In this document: one piece after another, positions 50,344-58,469 of the stretch | How positions within the stretch are numbered: position 1 is the stretch's first letter | Layout: each line of letters starts with the position of its first letter | From: SKNW01 sp050485865 | GTDB taxonomy: Bacteria; Gemmatimonadota; Gemmatimonadetes; Longimicrobiales; Gaopeijiaceae | Length of the DNA stretch: 64,000 bases | Direction: 5' to 3' | Assembly (NCBI GenBank): GCA_050485865.1 | Contig: JBJHCE010000001.1 | Location: forward strand, 1 to 64,000 | Translations under genes and position numbers: made by a program | The notes under the pieces: generated by a model | What the model was told of the DNA's origin: nothing | The model's input: the letters and a program-made list of their open reading frames with translations, nothing else | Databases searched by the model: none

Positions 50344-51191
50344 GGTTCCTTCTCCGTGGAGGGGTATCGGTCAGGGGCGATCTCGCCATAGTCCACCGAG
50401 CGGTGCTCGGCGGTGGCGTCATCCTCGTCGGCGAGGTCGAGGAGGGGGTCGGAATCGGGGAGACGCTCGAGGGCGCCCATCACGAACGATCGGGCCAGCC
50501 CCTGGAGCGTGTAGACCACGAGAAACGGGAAGATGAAGTACTCGGGCACGACGATGGCCGCCACCGCGGACCCCCCGAGGAAGAGGGTCATGAAGCGGGC
50601 CTTCCGGGTACCCGTCCCCACCCGCGGGACGACCTGGTAGGGAATGTGGCTCATCATGAGGAGCGCCACGACGATCAACACGACGCCGACGGTCTGGGTC
50701 GCCGGGAGCCCGCCGGTGAACTCCGCGACCCCGGGAGCCGTGAAGAAGGGGTACATCGTCGCCAGGATCATCCCGGCGGTGGGGGAGGGGAGTCCGTGGA
50801 ACGACTTCTTGGCCTCGCCCCCCTGCTCCACGTTGAAGCGGGCGAGCCGCACCACCGCCGCCGTCACGTACACGAACGACAGGATCCACGCCCACGCCTG
50901 GTCGGCGAAGAAGAGGTGATAGAGGATGAACGCCGGGGCCACCCCGAAGGAGATCGCGTCCACGAGGGAGTCGAGCTCCGCCCCGAACCGCGACCCCGTG
51001 CGGGTGAAGCGGGCGATCCTCCCGTCCAGGAGGTCCAGGATCGCGGCGAAGACGATGCACCATGCCGCCCACTGGAAGTCCCCTCGCGCCGCCGCCACGA
51101 TGGCGAAGAGCCCGAAGAAGAGGTTCCCGAGGGTGAAGGCCGAGGGGAGGATGATGATCCCCCGCTGGAGCCCCTCCCGGTTGATGGCCAT
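50340..51191 (-). CDS. pssA: CDP-diacylglycerol--serine O-phosphatidyltransferase
   Basis: Integral membrane CDP-alcohol phosphatidyltransferase making phosphatidylserine, the precursor of phosphatidylethanolamine. The 283-residue protein has six to eight membrane segments. The complete signature D56-G57-x2-A60-R61-x8-G70-x3-D74-x3-D78 is present. The opening I-I-L-P-S-A-F-T-L-G-N-L-F-F-G is typical of PssA, and a polar acidic tail follows the last helix. It is placed between purC and purS, overlapping purS by four bases, which is unexpected for a lipid gene. ggag lies nine bases before the ATG. Confidence 0.93.
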   Translation of the reverse strand: MAINREGLQRGIIILPSAFTLGNLFFGLFAIVAAARGDFQWAAWCIVFAAILDLLDGRIARFTRTGSRFGAELDSLVDAISFGVAPAFILYHLFFADQAWAWILSFVYVTAAVVRLARFNVEQGGEAKKSFHGLPSPTAGMILATMYPFFTAPGVAEFTGGLPATQTVGVVLIVVALLMMSHIPYQVVPRVGTGTRKARFMTLFLGGSAVAAIVVPEYFIFPFLVVYTLQGLARSFVMGALERLPDSDPLLDLADEDDATAEHRSVDYGEIAPDRYPSTEKEP

Positions 51192-51206
51192 GGTGTGCGT
51201 CTCCGG

Positions 51207-52214
51207 TCAGCGTGAGGCGCCGAGGCGCGGCGCCACCGCGTCCGCGCCCGGGGCGGCGAAGACGGGGGGCGTGAAGTCGTCAAGCGCAACGCCGGTGAGG
51301 CGGCGGAAGACTTCCAGGTAGCGCTCCGTGGTGGCCTTCACGACCTCGGGGGGGAGCTGGGGCGCCGGCGGACGCCGGTCCCAGTCCGGGAGGGCATCCA
51401 GCCAGTCCCGGACCGGCTGCTTGTCGAGGGAGGGCGGGTTCGACCCCACCCGGTATCCGTCCTCCGGCCAGTAGCGGGAGGAGTCCGGGGTCAGGACCTC
51501 GTCGATCAGGAGGAGGTTCCCGCCCGCGTCCTCGCCGAACTCGAACTTCGTGTCGGCGAGGAGAATCCCCCGCTCCCGGGCCGTCCGGCGTCCCAGGTGG
51601 TAGATCCCGAGCGAGAGTCGGCGGAGCTCCACGGCCCGGTCGGGGCCGACCCGCTCGATGACCCCGGAGAAGGGGATGTTCTCGTCGTGGTCCCCCACGG
51701 CGGCCTTCGTGGCGGGGGAGAAGATCGGCGGGTCCAGGGGCTCCGCTTCGCGCAGCCCCGCCGGGAGCAGCTCCCCCGCCAGGGTGCCCCCCTCCCGGTA
51801 CTCCTTCCATGCCGACCCGGCCAGGTAGCCCCGGACCACGCACTCCACCGGAAGGGGCCGGACCTTCCGCACGAGGAGGGAGCGGCGGGCCCAGGCCGGG
51901 CGAAGCGCCGGGTCCCGGAGGGCCGGGACCCGCTCGGCAATGGCGTCGGGGTCCGCGGACACGGCATGGTGCCGGAGCCCCTGCACCCCCCCTTCGGGCC
52001 CGTACGCCGCAGCCGCCTCCAGGCGGGCAAGCCACCAGGCCGTGAGCTGGGTCAGGACCTCGCCCTTTCGGGGGATCCCCGGCTCCAGGATCACGTCGAA
52101 GGCCGAGATCCGGTCCGACGCCACCATGAGGAGGAGGTCGTCCCCCACGTCGTACATTTCCCGGACCTTCCCCCGGTGGACCAGGGGGAGGGGGAGGAGC
52201 GGAGTCTCCGCCAT
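51207..52214 (-). CDS. purC: Phosphoribosylaminoimidazole-succinocarboxamide synthase PurC
   Basis: Enzyme that joins aspartate to CAIR, giving SAICAR in purine synthesis. The 335-residue protein is of the longer PurC type. It has the opening H-R-G-K-V-R-E-M-Y-D-V-G-D-D-L-L-L-M-V-A-S-D-R-I-S-A-F-D-V. It also has the two SAICAR synthetase signatures L-P-V-E-C-V-V-R-G-Y-L-A-G-S-A-W and L-A-D-T-K-F-E-F-G, then D-E-V-L-T-P-D-S-S-R-Y-W. It starts two bases after the purB stop and is followed after 15 bases by pssA. Confidence 0.97.
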   Translation of the reverse strand: MAETPLLPLPLVHRGKVREMYDVGDDLLLMVASDRISAFDVILEPGIPRKGEVLTQLTAWWLARLEAAAAYGPEGGVQGLRHHAVSADPDAIAERVPALRDPALRPAWARRSLLVRKVRPLPVECVVRGYLAGSAWKEYREGGTLAGELLPAGLREAEPLDPPIFSPATKAAVGDHDENIPFSGVIERVGPDRAVELRRLSLGIYHLGRRTARERGILLADTKFEFGEDAGGNLLLIDEVLTPDSSRYWPEDGYRVGSNPPSLDKQPVRDWLDALPDWDRRPPAPQLPPEVVKATTERYLEVFRRLTGVALDDFTPPVFAAPGADAVAPRLGASR

Positions 52215-52216
52215 GG

Positions 52217-53662
52217 TCAGACCCGGACCTCCGCCGTGGCGAGAGCCCCCGCCGCCTGGCCGAGGCGGGCCAGGACCGGCTCCACTTCCCGGGCCAGGAA
52301 GGCATCCACCTGCTCGGGAGCCCGCCCCACGAAACGGAGCGGGTCCACGAGGCTGCGGATCTCCTCCTCGGCCATGCCGAAGGCGGAGTCGGCGGCGATG
52401 GCCTCGAGGAGGCCGGGCTCCCCGCCCTCCTTCATCCGGCCGGCGGCCTCCAGGGCGTGCCTACGGATCCGTTCGTGGAGTTCCTGCCGGTCCCCGCCAC
52501 GCTTCGCGGCGTGCATCAGGATCGTCTCGGTGGCCATGAAGGGAAGGTGAACCTCCAGGTTCCGCTCCACCACCGCCGGATGCACCTGAAGGCCCGAGGC
52601 CACGTTCTCGTAGAGGACGAGGGCGCCGTCCAGGGAGAGGTACTGGTCGGGAATGGACACCCGCCGGTTCGCCGAGTCGTCCAGGGTCCGTTCGAGCCAC
52701 TGGGTGGCCGCGGTGTTGGCCGGGTCCTGGAAGAGGGTGATGGCGTGGCGTCCCAGGGCGCACATCCGCTCCGCCCGCATGGGGTTCCGCTTGTAGGGCA
52801 TGGCGGAGGAGCCGATCTGCTCCTCCTCGAAGGGCTCCTCCACCTCGCGGAGATGGGCCAGGAGGCGGAGGTCGTTCCCGAAGCGGGAGACGGACGCCCC
52901 GATCCCGGCAAGGGTCCCGGCGAGGGCGGCGTCCACCTTCCGCGGATACGTCTGCCCACTCACCCCGTAGCTCTTCGGGAAGCCCATCTTCTCGCCGACG
53001 AGGCGGTCCAGGGCCTCGACCTTGTCGTGGTCGCCGCCAAAGAGCTCCAGGAAGGAGGCCTGGGTGCCCGTGGTGCCCCGGACCCCCCGGAAGCGGAGGG
53101 TCTCCAGGCGGAACTCCACTTCCTCCAGGTCGAGCATGAGGTCCTGGAGCCAGAGGGTGGCCCGCTTCCCCACGGTGGTGGGCTGGGCGGGCTGGAAGTG
53201 CGTGTACCCCAGGGTCGGGAGCGCCCGGTGCTCCCGGGCGAAGCGGGCCAGGGCCCCGGCACAGCGCACGATCCGGTCCCGGAGAAGGGTCAGGGCCTCC
53301 CGGTGGAGGATCAGGTCCGTGTTGTCGCCGATGAAGGCGGACGTGGCGCCCAGGTGCAGGATTCCCCGGGCCTCGGGCGCCGCGTCGCCGAAGAGATGGA
53401 CGTGGGCCATCACGTCATGGCGGAACCGCCGCTCGTACTCGGCGGCGCGCTCCAGGTCCAGGTCGTCGAGGGCCCGACGCATCGCCTCGAGGGCCTCGGC
53501 GGGGACCGGGAGGCCGAGCTCGTGCTGGGACTCGGCAAGGGCGAGCCAGAGCCTCCGCCAGGTGCCGAAGCGGTGGGCGGGGGCGAAGATGCGCTGCATC
53601 TCCCGGGAGGCGTAGCGTTCCGAGAGGGGGTGGACGTAGCGGTCCAGCGCGGAATCGGTCAC
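52217..53662 (-). CDS. purB: Adenylosuccinate lyase PurB
   Basis: Enzyme that splits SAICAR and adenylosuccinate, each releasing fumarate, thus serving both the main purine pathway and AMP synthesis. The 481-residue protein has the fumarase/ASL signature S-S-A-M-P-Y-K-R-N-P in the flexible catalytic loop, and T-H-F-Q-P-A-Q-P-T-T earlier. It is the first gene of the eight-gene purine operon. The GTG start has no visible Shine-Dalgarno and 133 bases separate it from the next gene upstream; no convincing promoter was seen there. Confidence 0.96.
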   Translation of the reverse strand: MTDSALDRYVHPLSERYASREMQRIFAPAHRFGTWRRLWLALAESQHELGLPVPAEALEAMRRALDDLDLERAAEYERRFRHDVMAHVHLFGDAAPEARGILHLGATSAFIGDNTDLILHREALTLLRDRIVRCAGALARFAREHRALPTLGYTHFQPAQPTTVGKRATLWLQDLMLDLEEVEFRLETLRFRGVRGTTGTQASFLELFGGDHDKVEALDRLVGEKMGFPKSYGVSGQTYPRKVDAALAGTLAGIGASVSRFGNDLRLLAHLREVEEPFEEEQIGSSAMPYKRNPMRAERMCALGRHAITLFQDPANTAATQWLERTLDDSANRRVSIPDQYLSLDGALVLYENVASGLQVHPAVVERNLEVHLPFMATETILMHAAKRGGDRQELHERIRRHALEAAGRMKEGGEPGLLEAIAADSAFGMAEEEIRSLVDPLRFVGRAPEQVDAFLAREVEPVLARLGQAAGALATAEVRV

Positions 53663-53795
53663 CGGCGAGGGTTCCGTGGGGAGGGCGGGAGGGCGGCCGG
53701 TCGCGGCCGGGAGGGTGAAGCCTGGCCCATGGCCGACGCGGGGGCCGGGGCCGGGGCCGGGCGGCGGGTGGAGCGAAAGGGGGTCGTCCGCACGG

Positions 53796-55367
53796 TCAGG
53801 ATCCCATCACGAAGTGGCGGCGAAGCACCGCCCGGTTGCGCTCCACGACGAGGGTCACCGAGGCGCCTGAGGGGACCTGGTCGAGGATTCCGGCGAGTTC
53901 GTCGGCCGTCCGGATCCCGTAGCGCCCGATCCCGATGATCACGTCGCCCTCGCGGAGCTGGAGGATGTTCTGGCCAGTGGGGGAGACCCGGGTCACCAGG
54001 ACCCCGGCCTCCGAAGCCACCCCCTGGGCATCCCGGAGCTGCGGGGTGAGGGTCGTGACCTCCAGGTCCCTCAGCACGGTGACCCGCGCGGCCCGGACCA
54101 CCGGGCTCTCCTCGGCACGGAGGGAGACCGGGGTGCCCTGGCCCTCGAGTTCCAGTTCCACCGTGTCGCCGGCGCGCAGGTCCATGAGGAGCGCCTCGAA
54201 GTCCAGGGGGGTGGCGAGCCTGTGGCCGTTCGCCCGGACGATCCGCTCGCCCCCACGGAGCCCCGCCCGCCCCGCCGGGGACTCGGCGGGCACCCGGGCA
54301 ACCCGGACCCCCCGGGTCCGGCCGAAGGCGTCGGCCTCGGCGGGCTCCACCTCGATCCCGACCCAGGCGCGGCGCACGCTTCCATGCGCCAGGAGGTCGT
54401 CGGCGATCCGGAGGACCCGCTCGATGGGGATCGCGAATCCGAGCCCCTCGCTGCCGCCCCCGCGGGAGAAGATCGAGGCGTTCATCCCCACCACCTCGCC
54501 CAGCGCGTTCACGAGGGGGCCGCCGGAGTTCCCGGGGTTGATCGCCGCGTCGGTCTGGATCATGCCGAGGGAGAATCCGGTCTGCTCACCGGTGGGCACG
54601 ATGTGGCGCCCCAGGGCGGAGACCACCCCCACCGTCACCGTGGGCTCGGGGTTCGAGATCAGGTTCCCGAAGGGGTTCCCGAAGGCGATGACCCACTCGC
54701 CGATCCTGAGGTCGGTGGAGCGTCCCACCGGCACCGTGGGAAGCCCTCCTTCGGCGACGCGCAGCACCGCCACGTCGGTAGCCTCGTCGGTCCCCACGAG
54801 CTCCGCCTCCAGGTCGCGCCCGTCGGGGAAGGTCACGAGGATCCGCTCCGCGCCCCGGACCACGTGGTCGTTCGTCAGGATGATCCCGCCTGCGTCGACG
54901 ACGAAGCCCGAGCCGAGCCCGGGGACCCTTCGGGACTCGGTGCGCGTTCCACCCATGGGCCCCTCGAATCCGAAGAACCCCCCGAAGAAGTCGTCGAAGG
55001 GGTCGCGGACCCGAACCTGGGCGGTGCGGAGCACGTTCACGGAAACGATCCCGGGTGACACCCGCTCGGCGGCCCGCACCACCGCGGTGGCCCGGGTGTC
55101 GTCGAGGGACTGGCTCGCCGTGGCCCCGTCCTGGGCCCCACCTGCCCCGGACGAACCGGTACCGAGGAGCGCTTCCAGGGGCCCCGCCCCGGTCCCGCCT
55201 GCAGCCCACCCTGCGGCGGGCGGGGTTCCGGAGGCGGTCCCGAGGGCGCCTGCGGCCTCCTCGCCCGGGGCGGGGGCGCCGTCTCCGGCGGGGAGGTCGC
55301 ATCCCACGAGCCCCGCGAGGAGAAGGAGGACCGAGGCAGGTCGGGCGGTGAAGCGAAGTCGCGCCAT
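53796..55367 (-). CDS. HtrA/DegP-family serine protease with two PDZ domains, lipoprotein
   Basis: Envelope quality-control protease of family S1C. The 523-residue protein begins with a lipoprotein signal and lipobox L-V-G-C (C23), then about 70 residues of Gly/Ala/Pro-rich linker. The trypsin-like domain has H168 in T-N-D-H-V-V, D198 in A-T-D-V-A-V-L-R-V and S281 in G-N-S-G-G-P-L, so the triad is complete. Two PDZ domains follow (about residues 330-420 and 435-520). It is predicted to be membrane-tethered by lipid rather than free in the periplasm. It starts five bases after tal and ends the truA-tal-htrA operon. Confidence 0.92.
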   Translation of the reverse strand: MARLRFTARPASVLLLLAGLVGCDLPAGDGAPAPGEEAAGALGTASGTPPAAGWAAGGTGAGPLEALLGTGSSGAGGAQDGATASQSLDDTRATAVVRAAERVSPGIVSVNVLRTAQVRVRDPFDDFFGGFFGFEGPMGGTRTESRRVPGLGSGFVVDAGGIILTNDHVVRGAERILVTFPDGRDLEAELVGTDEATDVAVLRVAEGGLPTVPVGRSTDLRIGEWVIAFGNPFGNLISNPEPTVTVGVVSALGRHIVPTGEQTGFSLGMIQTDAAINPGNSGGPLVNALGEVVGMNASIFSRGGGSEGLGFAIPIERVLRIADDLLAHGSVRRAWVGIEVEPAEADAFGRTRGVRVARVPAESPAGRAGLRGGERIVRANGHRLATPLDFEALLMDLRAGDTVELELEGQGTPVSLRAEESPVVRAARVTVLRDLEVTTLTPQLRDAQGVASEAGVLVTRVSPTGQNILQLREGDVIIGIGRYGIRTADELAGILDQVPSGASVTLVVERNRAVLRRHFVMGS

Positions 55368-55372
55368 GGGAA

Positions 55373-56029
55373 TCAGAGCTCCCGGCCCAGCCCCTTCCAG
55401 TCCTCGAGGAAGCGGGCGAGCCCCGAATCGGTGAGGGGGTGCTTCAGGAGGGGGTAGAGGACCGAGGGGGGGAGGGTCGCGGCGTCGGCCCCGGCGAGCA
55501 TGGCCTCGAGAACGTGGCGCGGATGCCGGAGGGACGCGGCAAGGATCTCCGTTTCGTACCCGTAGGTCTCGTAGACCTGACGGATCTCCGCCACGACCTC
55601 CATCCCGTCGTGCCCGGCGTCGTCCAGACGTCCCACGAAGGGGGAGACGAAGGTCGCCCCCGCCTTGGCGGCGAGGAGCGCCTGGGCGGTGGAGAAGCAG
55701 AGGGTGAGGTTCGTCGAGGTGCCCTCGGCGGAGAGGGCGCGGCAGGCCCGGAGTCCGGCCTCGGTGATGGGGAGCTTCACCACGATGTTCGGGTGGAGGG
55801 CGGCGAGTTCACGCCCCTGGCTCACCATTCCCTCGGTGTCGGTGGCCACCACCTCGGCGGAAATGGGCCCGTCCACGATCCGGCAGATCTCCTGGAAGTG
55901 GTCCTTCGGCGCCCGGTCGCCCAGCGCCTTCGCCATGAGCGACGGGTTCGTGGTGATCCCGTCGATGAGCCCGGCGTCGGCGGCGCGGCGGATCTCGTCC
56001 AGGTCGGCGGTGTCGAGGAAGATCTTCAT
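55373..56029 (-). CDS. tal: Transaldolase, TalC/FSA-type
   Basis: Class I aldolase of the small transaldolase/fructose-6-phosphate aldolase family. The 218-residue protein has the opening M-K-I-F-L-D-T-A-D-L-D-E-I-R, T-T-N-P-S-L-M, and the Schiff-base lysine K85 in V-V-K-L-P-I-T-E-A-G. Most family members of this length in bacteria act as transaldolase in the pentose phosphate pathway; the FSA activity is the alternative. The ATG overlaps the truA stop, and the htrA-like gene follows after five bases. Confidence 0.94.
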   Translation of the reverse strand: MKIFLDTADLDEIRRAADAGLIDGITTNPSLMAKALGDRAPKDHFQEICRIVDGPISAEVVATDTEGMVSQGRELAALHPNIVVKLPITEAGLRACRALSAEGTSTNLTLCFSTAQALLAAKAGATFVSPFVGRLDDAGHDGMEVVAEIRQVYETYGYETEILAASLRHPRHVLEAMLAGADAATLPPSVLYPLLKHPLTDSGLARFLEDWKGLGREL

Positions 56030-56907
56030 CGAGTTCCCAGGGGCTCGAGGGGGCGCCCGGCGGGCGCGCGGTCCCCGCGGTCATCGGCTGGAGGGTCCCG
56101 GTCGGCGTGGTCGCCGAGGGAGACCTCCTCGTACTCCACACGCTCCAGAACGAGCCCTTCCGGCGGGGCCGGGGGGGAGGTCACGAGGTGCGTGTCCGGG
56201 TCCGAGAGGAGGGCACCGAGCTCGCCGGGAGAACGGTGCTCCCGGGCGATCTCCACCATGGTACCCACAAGGTAACGAACCATGTGGTGAAGATAGCGGT
56301 TTGCCGTCACGTGGAAGGTCCAGCCCAGCGGTTCGCCGTCTTCGGAGCGCCACGGCTTCCACCGGGCGACGTGGACGTGGCAGCGGTCCCCCCGCTCCTC
56401 CTGCCCGGCGCGGGCGAAGGCCCGGAAGGAATGCTCGCCCACGATCCCGTCGGCGGAGCCCTGGAGGAGCGTCGGGTCCGGTGCGGGGGCGTCGAGGGGC
56501 CAGCAGAGCCGGCTGAGGAGGGGGGAGCGGGCCCCCGGCGCAGCACCCACCCGGTAGCGGTAGCTCCGCCGCCGGGCGTCGAAGCGCGGGTGGAAGGAAG
56601 GGGGGACCCTCCGGACCTCCTCGACCCAGACCGAGGGGGGAAGAAGCGCGTTCAGGGAGCGCCGGAGGGCGGGGGCGTCCCAGCGGGGCGAGAGGTCGAC
56701 CGCAGCGACCTGGCCGGTGGCGTGGACCCCCCGGTCGGTGCGGCCCGAGCCGGTGACGGGCACGCGCGACCCGCCGGCGAGCCTCGAGAGGACCTCCTCG
56801 AGGGTCCCCTGGACCGTGGGCACGTCGGGCTGGAGCTGCCACCCGTGGAAGGGGGCGCCATCGTAGTGCACGGTGAGTGCAAAACGCAGGGTTTCCGGGG
56901 CGTTCAC
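56026..56907 (-). CDS. truA: tRNA pseudouridine(38-40) synthase TruA
   Basis: Enzyme that makes pseudouridine at positions 38-40 in the tRNA anticodon arm. The 293-residue protein has the catalytic D58 in G-S-G-R-T-D-R-G-V-H-A, the early V-H-Y-D-G-A-P-F-H-G-W-Q and the late Y-L-H-H-M-V-R-Y-L-V-G-T-M. The polar C-terminal tail (about 35 residues) is longer than usual. GTG at 56907 lies seven bases after a -10-like box, so the transcript may begin at the start codon. It is the first gene of the truA-tal-htrA operon. Confidence 0.96.
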   Translation of the reverse strand: MNAPETLRFALTVHYDGAPFHGWQLQPDVPTVQGTLEEVLSRLAGGSRVPVTGSGRTDRGVHATGQVAAVDLSPRWDAPALRRSLNALLPPSVWVEEVRRVPPSFHPRFDARRRSYRYRVGAAPGARSPLLSRLCWPLDAPAPDPTLLQGSADGIVGEHSFRAFARAGQEERGDRCHVHVARWKPWRSEDGEPLGWTFHVTANRYLHHMVRYLVGTMVEIAREHRSPGELGALLSDPDTHLVTSPPAPPEGLVLERVEYEEVSLGDHADRDPPADDRGDRAPAGRPLEPLGTR

Positions 56908-56913
56908 CGCCGA

Positions 56914-56941
56914 AACGTACCCCGGGCGGGGGAGGTGTCAA
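56914..56941 (-). promoter_or_regulatory. Putative promoter of truA, start codon at the transcription start
   Basis: On the minus strand a consensus TTGACA (-35, plus-strand bases 56936-56941) and TACGTT (-10, 56914-56919) are separated by 16 bases. The -10 box ends six bases before the GTG of truA, so a leaderless transcript is predicted. No Shine-Dalgarno is present. Confidence 0.6.
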
Positions 56942-57034
56942 CCCGCACGGCCCGACGTGGCGCCGAGGGGGGTTCCCCACCCCCGGGCACGACTCCGATT
57001 GACCGCCCACCCGGGGGGTGAGAGGTTGCCTTCC

Positions 57035-58216
57035 ATGACCAGAGAACCCGCCCCCTCCGACCACACCCCCGCCCCGGGCCCTGCTCCCGGTCCCGCCCCG
57101 GCCGCGGGGGAGGCTCCCTCACCGACGCCCTCCACCCCTTCCCCGGGTCCCGGCGCCGCCGCCGGCCTCGGTGCCCTGATCGCGCGTGTGGTCTCGGGGG
57201 TGGACCTTTCCGAGACCGAGGCCGAAGCGGCCTTCCGTGCCGTCATGTCGGGCGAGGCCACCCCGGTCCAGATGGCGGCGCTCCTCGCGGCACTCCGCAC
57301 GAAGGGGCACGCCCCTTCCGAGGTGGCCGGTGGGGTGCGGGCACTCCGGGCCGCCATGATCCCGGTTTCCGCACCGACCGGGGGCGATCACCCCCCCCTG
57401 GTCGACACCTGCGGGACCGGCGGGGGTGGGGTCACGACCTTCAACATCTCCACCGCCGCCGCCCTGGTGGCGGCGGGGGCCGGGGTGCGTGTGGCCAAGC
57501 ACGGCAACCGTTCCTTCACCTCGCGGAGCGGGAGCGCCGACGTCCTCGAAGCCCTGGGCGTCGGGATCCAGCTCACCCCCGAGGCCATGGCCCGGATCCT
57601 GGACGAAGCGGGGATCGTCTTCATGTTCGCCCCCCTCCTCCACCCGGCCATGCGCCACGTGGGCCCGGTTCGTCGGGAGCTCGGGATCCCCACGATCATG
57701 AACGTGCTCGGCCCCCTGACGAACCCCGCCGGGGTCCGGCGCCAGGTGGTGGGCGTCTCCGATCCGGGGCTCGTCCCCCTCCTCGTGGAGGCCCTCGCTG
57801 CCCTCGGCCACGAGCACGCCCTCGTGGTCCATGGCGAGGCAGGGCTCGACGAGGTGAGCGCTCTCGGCCCCACCGCGGTGGCGGAGCTCGTGGGCGGGGA
57901 GGTCCGCCACGCCCGTGTCACCCCTGAGGAACTGGGACTCGAGCGGACCACCCCGGACGAGATCGCCGGCGGCACCCCGGAGGAGAACGCCCGGATCATC
58001 GAGGAGGTGCTCGGCGGAACACGGGGCGGCGGTGCCCGCACCGTCACCCTCATGAACGCCGCCGCCGCCCTCCTGGTCGCCGGTGTCGCCTCCGACCTGG
58101 TCGAGGGGGTGGAGCGGGCCGCCCATTCGGTGGACTCGGGCGCGGCACGGGCCCGCCTCGAGGCGCTCCGCGAGGCCTCGGCGCGCTATGGCGCGGCGGG
58201 ATCCGCTCCGGGCTGA
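57035..58216 (+). CDS. trpD: Anthranilate phosphoribosyltransferase TrpD
   Basis: Second enzyme of tryptophan synthesis, joining anthranilate and PRPP. The 393-residue protein carries about 45 extra Pro/Ala-rich residues at the N-terminus, compared with the usual length near 340. The PRPP-binding D-T-C-G-T-G-G-G-G-V-T-T-F-N-I-S-T, the K-H-G-N-R-S segment, and N-V-L-G-P-L-T-N-P are all typical. ATG 57035 has only a weak gagagg upstream; a later start inside the Pro/Ala stretch is possible. The 3' end overlaps a small minus-strand gene by about 30 bases. Confidence 0.95.
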   Translation: MTREPAPSDHTPAPGPAPGPAPAAGEAPSPTPSTPSPGPGAAAGLGALIARVVSGVDLSETEAEAAFRAVMSGEATPVQMAALLAALRTKGHAPSEVAGGVRALRAAMIPVSAPTGGDHPPLVDTCGTGGGGVTTFNISTAAALVAAGAGVRVAKHGNRSFTSRSGSADVLEALGVGIQLTPEAMARILDEAGIVFMFAPLLHPAMRHVGPVRRELGIPTIMNVLGPLTNPAGVRRQVVGVSDPGLVPLLVEALAALGHEHALVVHGEAGLDEVSALGPTAVAELVGGEVRHARVTPEELGLERTTPDEIAGGTPEENARIIEEVLGGTRGGGARTVTLMNAAAALLVAGVASDLVEGVERAAHSVDSGAARARLEALREASARYGAAGSAPG

Positions 58217-58449
58217 TCCGTCCCGCCATCGGCTTCAGGACCGGCCCCACCCGATCCCTTGGCCGGAGCGGTGTCTCGTGGAGGGGGGGCGAGCGGCTCG
58301 CCCGGCGCACCCTCCCCCCGCACCAGGGCCCGAAGGGTCCAGGGGCCGGGGAAGGGGCGGGGGACCCGCCCCTCGGGAACGAGGAGCTTCCTCCGCTCGG
58401 GGTCGTCGTCGGGGCCGGGGCCACGCCCGGCCAGGAAGGGAATGCGCAT
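58186..58449 (-). CDS. Small protein of unknown function directly behind lexA
   Basis: This reading frame encodes 87 residues, MRIPFLAGRG and onward. Its N-terminal half is charged (P-E-R-R-K-L-L-V-P-E-G-R-V-P-R-P), and the C-terminal half is rich in Pro, Gly and Ala. The call rests mainly on context: ggagg sits four bases before the ATG, in the same form as the ggagg before lexA, and the ATG lies 20 bases after the lexA stop on the same strand, so it should be on the lexA transcript. It converges on and overlaps the end of trpD. I recognise no family. A chance frame in GC-rich DNA is the main alternative. Confidence 0.5.
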   Translation of the reverse strand: MRIPFLAGRGPGPDDDPERRKLLVPEGRVPRPFPGPWTLRALVRGEGAPGEPLAPPPRDTAPAKGSGGAGPEADGGTDQPGADPAAP

Positions 58450-58469
58450 GGGGCCTCCGGGGCTCGGGG

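Noticed and set aside
53740..53765. GGGGCC-type repeat before the htrA-like gene end
   Set aside because: Only about three imperfect units in GC-rich intergenic DNA; too short to call a meaningful repeat.
56999..57032. TTGACC before trpD as a promoter
   Set aside because: The -35 match is fair, but no -10-like hexamer occurs at 15-19 bases; the nearest TGCCTT is 22 bases away.
56908..57034. Trp attenuator or leader peptide before trpD
   Set aside because: No short frame with tandem Trp codons and no alternative stems followed by a T-run were seen.
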